The notes: generated by a model not told the origin, from the letters alone. A DNA stretch of 64,000 nucleotides from Calliphora vicina (GCF_958450345.1 NC_088782.1:88358854-88422853), one strand, 5' to 3'; positions 24,703 through 37,672 are shown, counted from the first letter of the stretch. Translations and numbers: made by a program.

Positions 24703-26760
24703 ATGTCTATCGTTTATCAAAATGTTCGTGGTTTGAGAACAAAACTATCATCCCTTTATATAGAAAGCTTTAACATTGATCAACATATTTTAGTATTAAC
24801 AGAAACATGGCTAAATGAAAATTTTTTAAATACCGAAATACTTTGTAACAAATTTAATATTTTTCGTCGTGATCGTGTCAGCAAGTCCACAGGTGGTGGT
24901 GTCCTTATCGCAGTTTCTTCTAATTTTTCATCTGAACTTGTAGATTTCGAATTTCCACAAGACATAGAATTTATATCAGTATCAGTAAAAGTAAATGGAT
25001 ATAAAATATTTATTACATGTTCCTACATTCCGCCATCTTCTCCACAAATAACATACATCAAACATGCTGAAATTATTAGTTCTATTGGCCGCTCCCTTCA
25101 TAATAACGACGCTATTTTTGTCTTTGGAGACTTTAATCTGCCATCAGTAGCTTGGAATCATTTGCCAGATGATAAATATTTTGTCCAAACAAGGCAAAAT
25201 TCGAAGTTTGATGAGTTTTTTAATATATTATATGACTCAAGTCTATTTCAAATTAATGGCATTACAAATAAATATTCAAAAATGTTGGACCTAATATTCG
25301 TAAACGATGTGACTAATTCATTCATCAATCGCTCATCCCCAATTACAACTCCAGAAGATTGCTACCATCCTACAATTGAGCTAAGAGCGCCAATAATATA
25401 TAAATCGCTCTTGACTTCACCTGATGAAAGTAAAAAGGTTTTTTCGTTCAATCGTACCAATTATAATATGTTGAATGAACTCCTTAACAATACAAACTGG
25501 TACAATATATTTTCGTACTATACAGATGTTGAGCAAATGACTGAAGCTTTTTACAATAAATTAAATTCATTCTTGGATTTATGTGTTCCAAAACAAATAT
25601 ATACAAATCTGTCTGGTCCACCGTGGAATAATAAACAGCTGGTTCAAGTTAAAAATAAGAAAAATAAATTTTACAAAAAATTTAAACAAACTGGTTCTCA
25701 TCTTTTTTACCTCAAGTACTCCGTTTGTCGAGCTGAGTACACTCTGCTCAGTAAATCGTGTTACAATAATTATATAAACAAAGTTAAATACAATTTTAAA
25801 CGTAATCCTAAATCGTTTTTCAAATTTGTCAACTCCAAAAGAAAATCAACTGGCTTCCCCTCATCTATGAAGTTTAACCAAAATGAATCTAGTGATGATG
25901 CAGTTATAAGCAATCTATTTGCGGATTTTTTCTCAACAACTTATTCAAATGCAACTTATAATGATTCTGCTGACTACCCATATACGATATCTTCAAATCA
26001 ATCAGTATCTATACACCTTATCGATGTTTGTAATATAACCATGGAATTAAAGAAACTAAAATTTTCGCATAATTTTGGTCCTGATAAAATCCCCAGCAGT
26101 ATTTTAATCAATTGTGCTGACAATATTGCTATCCCTCTTACGTATTTATTTAACAAATCAATAAAGAGTTGTAATTTTCCTAACGTCTGGAAGGATTCTT
26201 TTATTGTTCCATTATTTAAATCAGGAAATAAGTCTGATATTAAAAACTACCGAGGTATTGCTAAATTAAGTATAATACCCAAATTATTCGAGAAAATCAT
26301 AACTGAACAATTATGCTATCAAGTCTCAACTTTAATATCTCCTTATCAACATGGCTTTCAGAAAGGATGCTCAACTACAACAAATCTTCTTCACCTAACA
26401 TCCGAAATTTATCACGGATTTCTTCAACATCAGCAAATAGATGTGATATATACAGACTTCAGCAAAGCTTTTGACAAAGTCAATCATATGCTTTTGAGAA
26501 AGAAACTTTGTTTATTGGGGTTTTCCAACAGTACATTACAGTGGATTTTCTCGTATTTAACAAATAGAATAAAAGCTGTACTTTTTAAGAATATTCGTTC
26601 TAAAAATATAAAGGTATCATCTGGTATACCACAGGGCAGTCATCTTGGTCCTCTTCTTTTCTCACTGTTTATAAATGACCTTCCTCAAGTTATTCGTGGT
26701 TCCAATGTCTTAATGTATGCAGACAACGTTAAAATATTTTTAAGCCACTTATGCCACTAA
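24703..26760 (+). pseudogene. LINE ORF2, endonuclease and reverse transcriptase part
   Basis: A 685-residue frame beginning with ATG 17 bases after the ORF1 stop. The endonuclease domain (about residues 1-230) has QNVRG (N7), ETW (E34), RRDR (55-58), STGGGVLIAV, YIPP (108-111), GDFN (D143, N145), LDLIFVN (D196) and EDCYHP (H222), so its catalytic set looks complete. The reverse transcriptase (about 455-680) has VPLFKSGNKSDIKNYRGIA, the motif A block TDFSKAFD (D585), and the motif B block GIPQGSHLGP (641-650). Motif C reads YADN (672-675) where YADD is expected: codon 26725-26727 is AAC, one G-to-A step from GAC. The frame stops at 26758-26760, soon after motif C, where the following thumb region has been deleted. 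It nicks target DNA and copies element RNA in living relatives; this copy cannot. Confidence 0.92.
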
Positions 26761-27238
26761 ATCTCTATACACATCCCTGGTAAGACCTATCCTGGAATAC
26801 GGATCCGTAATATGGGACCCTATATATAAAAAGCATTCTGACGCTATTGAATCTGTACAAAAACAGTTCCTACTCTTTTGTCTTCGTGGATTAAATTTCA
26901 ACCCAATAAATCTACCTTCATATTCTGCAAGGTTGGCTTTAATTAAACTTCCAACCCTGAAGAGCCGAAGATCAATGTTAAACATTTCATTTATTTGCAA
27001 CATAATCAATGGTAGTGTAAGTTCCGGTTTTTTAATCCAAAATATCTCATTTAATGTGCCTCAACGACCATCACGTCATTTTGTTCCATTATCAGTGAAA
27101 TTTATTAGAGCGAACTTTGCCAATGCTGATCCAATAAGGAGAATGTGTATGGAATTTAATAAATTTTACATGTTAATTGATTTTTCATTAAGTAACAATA
27201 TAATTAAAAACAACATTATTGCTTCTTTGAATTCATAA
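26753..27238 (+). pseudogene. LINE ORF2, C-terminal part in the +1 frame
   Basis: An open frame of about 160 codons beginning ATKSLYTSLVRPILEYGSVI, followed by blocks of the type ESVQKQFL, NLPSYSARLALIKLPTLKSR and NAD/NFAN to a TAA at 27236-27238. These are the standard C-terminal blocks of CR1/Jockey-type ORF2. The frame is shifted by +1 relative to the RT part, and the segment that normally joins them (roughly 100 or more residues in relatives, from memory) is absent. The junction therefore lies at about 26730-26755. It has no start of its own; it is the detached end of ORF2. Confidence 0.88.
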
Positions 27239-27342
27239 TTTTTATAATAAGTTTTTTTAATTACATTTATACAAATAATTGTTAATTGCCTGTAAGGATA
27301 ATTTTCCATAGGCTAATAAATAATAAATAAATAAATAAATAA
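27239..27342 (+). repeat. LINE 3' UTR and TAAA-type simple-repeat tail
   Basis: About 75 bases of AT-rich 3' UTR, ending gcctgtaagg...ccataggc, precede a tail of taa/taaa units (about 27314-27342). The tail runs directly into satellite (atatatcggg). A 3' simple repeat instead of a long poly(A) is usual for several CR1-related clades. The tail marks the true 3' end of the element, so this junction is the one made at target-primed reverse transcription, unless later rearranged. Confidence 0.85.
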
Positions 27343-28400
27343 ATATATCGGGTACTGTTTATGCTAGCTAGTTAAGTTATACCTTGTTAGAAAGCTACAA
27401 TCTCATGCAATCCAAATATAAAAAAAAATAGCTTCCTAGCTAATTGCGATTTATATGAAGTCGTTAAAAACTGGGCTAATTTTGGGACATTTTTCGAAAA
27501 ATGTCCGATATACCCGCATATATGTCGGGTACTATTTATGCTAGCTACTTAAGTTATACCTTGTTAGAAAGCTACAATCTCATGCAATCCAAATATAAAC
27601 AAATTTAGCTTCCTACCTCTTTAGGGCCTTTTAAAATTGCGATTTATATAAAGTCGTTAAAAACTGGGGCTCTTTTGGGCCTTTTAAAATTGCGATTTAT
27701 ATGAAGTCGTTAAAAACTGGGGTAATTTTGTAACATTTTTCGAAAAATTTCCGATATACCCGCATATATATCGGGTACTATTTATGCTAGCTACTTAAGT
27801 TATACCTTGTTAGAAAGCTACAATATCATGCCATCCAAATATAAAAAAATAGCTTCCTAGCTAATTGCGATTTATATGAAGTCGTTAAAAACTGGGGTAA
27901 TTTTGTAACATTTTTCGAAAAATGTCCGATATACCCGCATATATATCGGGTACTATTTATGCTAGCTACTTAAGTTATACCTTGTTAGAAAGCTACAATC
28001 TCATGCCATCGATTTATATGAAGTCGTTAAAAACTGGGGTAATTTTGTAACATTTTTCGAAAAATTTCCGATATACCCGCATATATATCGGGTACTATTT
28101 ATGCTAGCTACTTAAGTTATACCTTGTTAGAAAGCTACAATCTCATGCCATCCAAATATAAAAAATAGCTTCCTAGCTAATTGCGATTTATATGAAGTCG
28201 TTAAAAACTGGGGTAATTTTGTAACATTTTTCGAAAAATGTCCGATATACCCGCATATATATCGGGTACTATTTATGCTAGCTACTTAAGTTATACCTTG
28301 TTAGAAAGCTACAATATCATGCAATCCAAATATAAAAAAAATTTGCTTCCTACCTCTATAGGGCCTTTTAAAATTGCGATTTATATGAAGTCGTTAAAAA
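27343..28400. repeat. Satellite, left-domain type, right of the LINE
   Basis: Monomers resume in the same orientation as before the block. They still contain left-domain markers: gtaacattttt (for example near 27730, 27905, 28045 and 28220) and the shortened ctagctaattgcg spacer (near 27435, 27855 and 28175). One monomer is internally fused at about 27668 (ctggggctcttttgggcc). Hence the block lies inside the left domain, about 1 kb from its edge. Confidence 0.9.
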
Positions 28401-28930
28401 CTGGGGTAATTTTGGGACATTTTTCGAAAAATGTCCGATATACCTGCATATATATCGGGTACTGTTTATGCTAGCTACCTAAGTTATACCTTGTTAGAAA
28501 GCTACAATCTCATGCAATCCAAACATAAAAACTTAGCTTCCTAGCTCTTTATGGCCTTTTAAAATTGCGATTTATATGAAGTCGTCAAAAACTGGGTAAT
28601 TTTGGGACATTTTTCGAAAAATGTCCGATATACCTGCATATATATCGGGTACTGTTTATGCTAGCTACTTAAGTTATACCTTGTTAGAAAGCTAAAATCT
28701 CATGCCTTGTTAGAAAGCTACAATCTCATGCAATCCAAATATAAAAACATTTAGCTTCCTAGCTCTTTAGGGCCTTTTAAAATTGCGATTTATATGAAGT
28801 CGTTAAAAACTGGGTAATTTTGGGACATTTTTCGAAAAATGTCCGATATATAAAAAAATATAAAAAAATTTAGCTTACTAGCTCTTTAGGGCCTTTTAAA
28901 ATTGCGATTTATATGAACTCGTTAAAAACT

Positions 28931-29848
28931 TAGCTTCCTAGCTCTTTAGGGCCTTTTAAAATTGCGATTTATATGAAGTCGTTAAAAACTGGGGTAATTT
29001 TGGGACATTTTTCGAAAAATGTCCGATATACCCACATATATATCGGGTACTGTTTATGCTAGCTACTTAAGTTATACCTTGTTAGAAAGCCACAATCTCA
29101 TGCAATCCAAATATAAAAAAATTTAGCTTCCTAGCATTTTAGTGCAATCCAAATATAAAAAAATTTAGCTTCCTAGCATTTTAGGGGCCTTTAGAATTGC
29201 GATTTATATGAAGTCGTTAAAAACTGGGGTAATTTTGGGACATTTTTCGAAAAATGTCCGATATACCCACATATATATCGGGTACTGTTTATGCTAGCTA
29301 CATAAGTTATACCTTGTTAGAAAGCCACAATCTCATGCAATCCAAATATAAAAAATTTAGCTTCCTAGCTCTTTACGGCCTTTCAAAATTAGCTTCCTAG
29401 CTCTTTAGGGCCTTTTAAAATTGCGATTTATATGAAGTCGTTAAAAACTGGGGTAATTTTGGGACATTTTTCGAAAAATGTCCGATATACCCACATATAT
29501 ATCGGGTACTGTTTATGCTAGCTACTTAAGTTATACCTTGTTAGAAAGCCACAATCTCATGCAATCCAAATATAAAAAAATTTAGCTTCCTAGCATTTTA
29601 GTGCAATCCAAATATAAAAAAATTTAGCTTCCTAGCATTTTAGGGGCCTTTAGAATTGCGATTTATATGAAGTCGTTAAAAACTGGGGTAATTTTGGGAC
29701 ATTTTTCGAAAAATGTCCGATATACCCACATATATATCGGGTACTGTTTATGCTAGCTACATAAGTTATACCTTGTTAGAAAGCCACAATCTCATGCAAT
29801 CCAAATATAAAAAATTTAGCTTCCTAGCTCTTTACGGCCTTTCAAAAT
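28931..29848. repeat. Higher-order repeat, 459-bp unit, two copies
   Basis: Units 28931-29389 and 29390-29848 are nearly identical and tandem, each starting tagcttcctagctc. The cccacatata variant recurs at 29031/29490 and 29266/29725, always 459 bp apart. Each unit holds two monomers plus a partial duplication (agtgcaatccaaat). Confidence 0.88.
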
Positions 29849-32399
29849 TAGCTTCCTAGCTCTTTAGGGCCTTTTAAAATTGCGATTTATATGAAGTCGG
29901 TAAAAACTGGGGTAATTTTGGGACATTTTTCGAAAAATGTCCGATATACCCGCATATATATCGGGTACTGTTTATGCTAGCTAGTTAAGTTATACCTTTT
30001 TAGAAAGCTACAATCTCGTGCAATCCAAATATAAAAAATTTAGCTTCCTAGCATTTTAGTGCAATCCAAATATAAAAAAATTTAGCTTCCTAGCATTTTA
30101 GGGGCCTTTAGAATTGCGATTTATATGAAGTCGTTAAAAACTGGGGTAATTTTGGGACATTTTTCGAAAAATGTCCGATATACCCACATATATATCGGGT
30201 ACTGTTTATGCTAGCTACTTAAGTTATACCTTGTTAGAAAGCCACAATCTCATGCAATCCAAATATAAAAAATTTAGCTTCCTAGCTCTTTACGGCCTTT
30301 CAAAATTGCGATTTATATGAAGTCGTTAAAAACTGGGGTAATTTTGGGACATTTTTCGAAAAATGTCCGATATACCCGCATATATATCGGGAACTGTTTA
30401 TGCCAGCTACTTAAGTTATACCTTGTTAGAAAGCTACAATCTCATGCCTTGTTAGAAAGCTTCAACCTCATGCAATCCAACTAAAAAAAATTTAGGTTCC
30501 TAGCTCTTTAGGGCCTTTTAAAATTGCGATTTATATGAAGTCGTTAAAAACTGGGGTAATTTTGGGACATTTTTCGAAAAATGTCCGATATACCCGCATA
30601 TATATCGGGTACTGTTTATGCTAGCTAGTTAAGTTATACCTTTTTAGAAAGCTACAATCTCGTGCAATCCAAATATAAAAAAATTTAGCTTCCTAGCATT
30701 TTAGGGGCCTTTAGAATTGCGATTTATATAAAGTCGTTAAAAACTGGGGTAATTTTGGGACATTTTTCGAAAAATGTCCGATTACCCGCATATCTATCGG
30801 GTACTGTTTATGCTAGCTACTTAAGTTATACCTTGTTAGAAAGCTACAACCTCATGCCTTGTTAGAAAGCTACAATCTCATGCAATCCAAATATAAAAAC
30901 ATTTAGCTTCCTAGCTTTTTAGGGCCTTTTAAAATTGCGATTTATATGAAGTCGTTAAAAACTGGGTAATTTTGGGACATTTTTCGAAAAATGTCCGATA
31001 TACCCGCATATATATCGGGTACTGTTTATGCCAGCTACTTAAGTTATACCTTGTTAGAAAGCTACAACCTCATGCCTTGTTAGAAAGCTACAATCTCATG
31101 CAATCCAAATATAAAAACATTTAGCTTCCTAGCTTTTTAGGGCCTTTTAAAATTGCGATTTATATGAAGTCGTTAAAAACTGGGTAATTTTGGGACATTT
31201 TTCGAAAAATGTCCGATATACCCGCATATATATCGGGTACTGTTTATGCCAGCTACTTAAGTTATACCTTGTTAGAAAGCTACAATCTCATGCAATCCAA
31301 ATATAAAAAAATTAGCTTCCTAGCTCTTTAGGGCCTTTTAAAATTGCGATTTATATGAAGTCGTTAAAAACTGGGGTAATTTTGGGACATTTTTCGAAAA
31401 ATGTCCGATATACCCGCATATATATCGGGTACTGTTTATGCTAGCTATTTAAGTTATACCTTTTTAGAAAGCTACAATCTCGTGCAATCCAAATATAAAA
31501 AAATTTAGCTTCCTAGCATTTTAGGGGCCTTTAGAATTGCGATTTATATGAAGTCGTTAAAAACTGGGGTAATTTTGGGACATTTTTCGAAAAATGTCCG
31601 ATATACCCACATATATATCGGGTACTGTTTAAGCTAGCTACTTAAGTTATACCCTGTTAGAAAGCCACAATCTCATGCAATCCATATATAAAAAATTTAG
31701 CTTCCTAGCTCTTTACGGCCTTTCAAAATTGCGATTTATATGAAGTCGTTAAAAACTGGGGTAATTTTGGGACATTTTTCGAAAAATGTCCGATATACCC
31801 GCATATATATCGGGTACTGTTTATGCTAGCTACTTAAGTTATGCCTTGTTAGAAAGCTACAATCTCATACAATCCAAATATAAAAAATTTAGCTTCCTAG
31901 CTCTTTAGGGCCTTTTAAAATTGCGATTTATATGAAGTCGTTAAAAACTGGGTAATTTTGGAACATTTTTCCAAAAATGTCCGATATACCCGCATATATA
32001 TCGGGTACTGTTTATGCTAGCTACTTAAGTTATACCTTGTTAGAAAGCTACAATCTCATGCCTTGTTAGAAAGCTACAATCTCATGCAATCCAACTAAAA
32101 AAAATTTAGCTTCCTAGCTCTTTAGGGCCTTTTAAAATTGCTATTTATATGAAGTCATTAAAAACTGGGGTAATTTTGGGACATTTTTCGAAAAATGTCC
32201 GATATACCCGCATATTTATCGGGAGCTGTTTATGCTACCTACTTAAGTTATACCTTGTTAGAAAGCTACAATCTCATGCAATCCAAATATAAAAAAATTT
32301 AGCTTCCTAGCTCTTTAGGGCCTTTTAAAATTGCGATTTATATGAAGTCGTCAAAAACTGGGTAATTTTGGGACATTTTTCGAAAAATGTCCGATATAC

Positions 32400-33758
32400 C
32401 AGCATATATATCGGGTACTGTTTATGCTAGCTACTTAAGTTATACCTTGTTAGAAAGCTACAATCTCATGCCTTGATAGAAAGCTACAATCTCATGCAAT
32501 CCAAATATAAAAACATTTAGCTTCCTAGCTCTTTAGGGCCTTTTAAAATTGCGATTTATATGAAGTCGTTAAAAACTGGGTAATTTTGGGACATTTTTCG
32601 AAAAATGTCCGATATATAAAAAAATATAAAAAAATTTAGCTTCCTAGCTCTTTAGGGCCTTTTAAAATTGCGATTTATATGAAGTCGTTAAAAACTGGGT
32701 AATTTTGGGACATTTTTCGAAAAATGTCCGATTACCCGCATATCTATCGGGTACTGTTTATGCTAGCTACTTAAGTTATACCTTGTTAGAAAGCTGCAAT
32801 CTCGTGCGTTGTTAGAAAGCTACAATCTCATGCAATCCATATATAAAAAATTTAGCTTCCTAGCTCTTTACGGCCTTTCAAAATTGCGATTTATATGAAG
32901 TCGTTAAAAACTGGGGTAATTTTGGGACATTTTTCGAAAAATGTCCGATATACCCGCATATATATCGGGTACTGTTTATGCCAGCTACTTAAGTTATACC
33001 TTGTTAGAAAGCTACAATCTCATGCCTTGTTAGAAAGCTACAACCTCATGCAATCCAACTAAAAAAAATTTAGCTTCCTAGCTCTTTAGGGCCTTTTAAA
33101 ATTGCGATTTCGAAAAATGTCCGATATACCCGCATATATATCGGGTACTGTTTATGCTAGCTACTTAAGTTATGCCTTGTTAGAAAACTACAATCTCATA
33201 CAATCCAAATATAAAAAATTTAGCTTCCTAGCTCTTTACGGCCTTTCAAAATTGCGATTTATATGAAGTCGTTAAAAACTGGGGTAATTTTGGGACATTT
33301 TTCGAAAAATGTCCGATATACCTGCATATATATCGGGTACTGTTTATGCTAGCTACTTAAGTTATACCTTGTTAGAAAGCTACAATCTCATGCCTTGATA
33401 GAAAGCTACAATCTCATGCAATCCAAATATAAAAACATTTAGCTTCCTAGCTCTTTAGGGCCTTTTAAAATTGCGATTTATATGAAGTCGTTAAAAACTG
33501 GGTAATTTTGGGACATTTTTCGAAAAATGTCCGATATATAAAAAAATATAAAAAAATTTAGCTTCCTAGCTCTTTAGGGCCTTTTAAAATTGCGATTTAT
33601 CTGAAGTCGTTAAAAACTGGGTAATTTTGGGACATTTTTCGAAAAATGTCCGATTACCCGCATATCTATCGGGTACTGTTTATGCTAGCTACTTAAGTTA
33701 TACCTTGTTAGAAAGCTGCAATCTCGTGCGTTGTTAGAAAGCTACAATCTCATGCAAT
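32400..33758. repeat. Duplicated segment at 922-bp offset
   Basis: About 32400-32836 recurs at 33322-33758. Shared rare variants are ccttgata (32471/33393), gatatataaa with a doubled A-rich run (32611/33533), and attacccgcatatctatc (32731/33653). After that the copies part, the second continuing with a different monomer. The surrounding 32-34.6 kb is a mosaic of such partial duplications. Confidence 0.75.
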
Positions 33759-34339
33759 CCAAATATAAAAACATTTAGCTTCCTAGCTCTTTAGGGCCTT
33801 TTAAAATTGCGATTTATATGAAGTCGTTAAAAACTGGGTAATTTTGGGACATTTTTCGAAAAATGTCCGATATACCCGCATATATATCGGGTACTGTTTA
33901 TGCCAGCTACTTAAGTTATACCTTTTTAGAAAGCTACAATCTCGTGCAATCCAAATATAAAAACATTTAGCTTCCTAGCTCTTTAGGGCCTTTTAAAATT
34001 GCGATTTATATGAAGTCGTTAAAAACTGGGGTAATTTTGGGACATTTTTCGAAAAATGTCCGATATACCCGCATATATATCGGGTACTGTTTATGCCAGC
34101 TACTTAAGTTATACCTTGTTAGAAAGCTACAATCTCATGCCTTGTTAGAAAGCTACAACCTCATGCAATCCAACTAAAAAAAATTTAGCTTCCTAGCTCT
34201 TTAGGGCCTTTTAAAATTGCGATTTCGAAAAATGTCCGATATACCCGCATATATATCGGGTACTGTTTATGCTAGCTACTTAAGTTATGCCTTGTTAGAA
34301 AACTACAATCGCATACAATCCAAATATAAAAAATTTAGC

Positions 34340-37300
34340 TTCCTAGCTCTTTACGGCATTTCAAAATTGCGATTTATATGAAGTCGTTAAAAACTGGGGT
34401 AATTTTGGGACATTTTTCGAAAAATGTCCGATATACCCGCATATATATCGGGTACTGTTTATGCCAGCTACTTAAGTTATACCTTGTTAGAAAGCTACAA
34501 TCTCATGCCTTGTTAGAAAGCTACAACCTCATGCAATCCAACTAAAAAAAATTTAGCTTCCTAGCTCTTTAGGGCCTTTTAAAATTGCGATTTCGAAAAA
34601 TGTCCGATATACCCGCATATATATCGGCTACTGTTTATGCTAGCTACTTAAGTTATGCCTTGTTAGAAAGCTACAATCTCATACAATCCAAATATAAAAA
34701 ATTTAGCTTCCTAGCTCTTTAGGGCCTTTTAAAATTGCGATTTATATGAAGTCGTTAAAAACTGGGTAATTTTGGGACATTTTTCCAAAAATGTCCGATA
34801 TACCCGCATATATATCGGGTACTGTTTATGCTAGCTACTTAAGTTATACCTTGTTAGAAAGCTACAATCTCATGCCTTGTTAGAAAGCTACAATCTCATG
34901 CAATCCAACTAAAAAAAATTTAGCTTCCTAGCTCTTTAGGGCCTTTTAAAATTGCGATTTATATGAAGTCGTTAAAAACTGGGGTAATTTTGGGACATTT
35001 TTCGAAAAATGTCCGATATACCCGCATATATATCGGGTACTGTTTAGGCTAGCTACTTAAGTTATGCCTTGTTAGAAAGCTACAATCTCATACAATCCAA
35101 ATATAAAAAATTTAGCTTCCTAGCTCTTTAGGGCCTTTTAAAATTGCAATTTATATGAAGTCGTTAAAAACTGGGGTAGTTTTGGGACATTTTTCGAAAA
35201 ATGTCCGATATACCCGCATATTTATCGGGAGCTGTTTATGCTACCTACTTAAGTTATACCTTGTTAGAAAGCTACAATCTCATACAATCCAAATATAAAA
35301 AAATTTAGCTTCCTAGCTCTTTAGGGCCTTTTAAAATTGCGATTTATATGAAGTCGTTAAAAACTGGGTAATTTTGGGACATTTTTCGAAAAATGTCCGA
35401 TTACCCGCATATCTATCGGGTACTGTTTATGCTAGCTACTTAAGTTATACCTTGTTAGAAAGCTGCAATCTCATGCGTTGTTAGAAAGCTACAATCTCAT
35501 GCAATCCAAATATAAAAACATTTAGCTTCCTAGCTCTTTAGGGCCTTTTAAAATTGCGATTTATATGAAGTCGTTAAAAACTGGGTAATTTTGGGAAATT
35601 TTTTTTGAAAAATGTCCGATATACCCGCATATATATCGGGTACCGTTTATGCCAGCTACTTAAGTTATACCTTGTTAGAAAGCTACAATCTCATGCCTTG
35701 TTAGAAAGCTACAATCTCATGCAATCCAACTAAAAAAAATTTAGCTTCCTAGCTCTTTAGGGCCTTTTAAAATTGCAATTTATATGAAGTCGTTAAAAAC
35801 TGGGGTAATTTTGGGACATTTTTCGATAAATGTCCGATATACCCGCATATTTATCGGGAGCTGTTTATGCTACCTACTTAAGTTATACCTTGTTAGAAAG
35901 CTACAATCTCATGCAATCCAAATATAAAAAAATTAGCTTCCTAGCTCTTTAGGGCCTTTTAAAATTGCGATTTATATGAAGTCGTTAAAAACTGGGGTAA
36001 TTTTGGGACATTTTTCGAAAAATGTCCGATATACCCGCATATATATCGGGTACTGCTTATGCTAGCTAGTTAAGTTATACCTTTTTAGAAAGCTACAATC
36101 TCGTGCAATCCAAATATAAAAAAATTTAGCTTCCTAGCATTTTAGGGCCTTTAGAATTGCGATTTATATGAAGTCGTTAAAAACTGGGGTAATTTTGGGA
36201 CATTTTTCGAAAAATGTCCGATATACCCACATATATATCGGGTACTGTTTACGCTAGCTACTTAAGTTATACCTTGTTAGAAAGCCACAATCTCATGCAA
36301 TCCATATATAAAAAATTTAGCTTCCTAGCTCTTTACGGCCTTTCAAAATTGCGATTTATATGAAGTCGTTAAAAACTGGGGTAATTTTGGGACATTTTTC
36401 GAAAAATGTCCGATATACCCGCATATATATCGGGTACTGTTTATGCCAGCTACTTAAGTTATACCTTGTTAGAAAGCTACAATCTCATGCCTTGTTAGAA
36501 AGCTACAACCTCATGCAATCCAACTAAAAAAAATTTAGCTTCCTAGCTCTTTAGGGCCTTTTAAAATTGCGATTTCGAAAAATGTCCGATATACCCGCAT
36601 ATATATCGGGTACTGTTTGTGCTAGCTACTTAAGTTATGCCTTGTTAGAACGCTACAATCTCATACAATCCAAATATAAAAAATTTAGCTTCCTAGCTCT
36701 TTAGGGCCTTTTAAAATTGCGATTTATATGAAGTCGTTAAAAACTGGGTAATTTTGGGACATTTTTCCAAAAATGTCCGATATACCCGCATATATATCGG
36801 GTACTGTTTATGCTAGCTACTTAAGTTATACCTTGTTAGAAAGCTACAATCTCATGCCTTGTTAGAAAGCTACAATCTCATGCAATCCAACTAAAAAAAA
36901 TTTAGCTTCCTAGCTCTTTAGGGCCTTTTAAAATTGCGATTTATATGAAGTCGTTAAAAACTGGGGTAATTTTGGGACATTTTTCGAAAAATGTCCGATA
37001 TACCCGCATATATATCGGGTACTGTTTAGGCTAGCTACTTAAGTTATGCCTTGTTAGAAAGCTACAATCTCATACAATCCAAATATAAAAAATTTAGCTT
37101 CCTAGCTCTTTAGGGCCTTTTAAAATTGCAATTTATATGAAGTCGTTAAAAACTGGGGTAGTTTTGGGACATTTTTCGAAAAATGTCCGATATACCCGCA
37201 TATTTATCGGGAGCTGTTTATGCTACCTACTTAAGTTATACCTTGTTAGAAAGCTACAATCTCATACAATCCAAATATAAAAAAATTTAGCTTCCTAGCT

Positions 37301-37672
37301 CTTTAGGGCCTTTTAAAATTGCGATTTATATGAAGTCGTTAAAAACTGGGTAATTTTGGGACATTTTTCGAAAAATGTCCGATTACCCGCATATCTATCG
37401 GGTACTGTTTATGCTAGCTACTTAAGTTATACCTTGTTAGAAAGCTGCAATCTCATGCGTTGTTAGAAAGCTACAATCTCATGCAATCCAAATATAAAAA
37501 CATTTAGCTTCCTAGCTCTTTAGGGCCTTTTAAAATTGCGATTTATATGAAGTCGTTAAAAACTGGGTAATTTTGGGAAATTTTTTTTGAAAAATGTCCG
37601 ATATACCCGCATATATATCGGGTACCGTTTATGCCAGCTACTTAAGTTATACCTTGTTAGAAAGCTACAATC
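34340..37672. repeat. Higher-order repeat, 1982-bp offset
   Basis: About 34340-35690 recurs at 36322-37672. Markers 1982 bp apart are the gatttcgaaaaatg fusion (34594/36576), tgtttaggctagc (35041/37023) and gggaaattttttttg (35591/37573). The gatttcgaaaaatg fusion appears again at 38567, 1991 bp further on, so part of a third copy follows after a rearrangement. Confidence 0.8.

Larger units (their letters stand above)
20898..27342. other. Non-satellite block inserted in one monomer
   Basis: The satellite ends with ...tacccgcat at 20897 and resumes with atatatcgggtactg at 27343. Joined, these give the consensus monomer phrase with no base missing and at most one base of overlap. The block is composite: an AT-rich segment, a broken transposon-like gene, a fold-back and a dead LINE whose 3' tail forms the right edge. 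No terminal inverted repeats of the whole block and no long flanking duplication are seen. Confidence 0.85.
23793..27342 (+). mobile_element. Dead non-LTR retrotransposon (LINE), CR1/Jockey-like
   Basis: Two-ORF LINE on the plus strand: ORF1 (zinc-type motif, coiled coil, C-terminal domain), a 17-bp gap, ORF2 (apurinic-type endonuclease plus reverse transcriptase), a short 3' UTR and a TAAA-type tail. There are no LTRs. The 5' end is incomplete: the ORF1 frame opens after a stop at 23790-23792 without an ATG, and the front half of its zinc motif is missing. Faults include a frameshift in ORF1, a D-to-N change in the RT active site, and an internal deletion with frameshift in ORF2. The clade is judged from the ORF2 C-terminal block (SLVRPILEYGSVIW), the EDCYHP end of the endonuclease and the simple-repeat tail; placement among CR1, Daphne, L2 and Jockey is not certain. 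Confidence 0.9.

Noticed and set aside
20880..27360. Target-site duplication or terminal inverted repeats around the whole block
   Set aside because: The two flanks share at most one base at the join, and the block ends (acaacaaactgcgg and the TAAA tail) are not inverted copies of each other.
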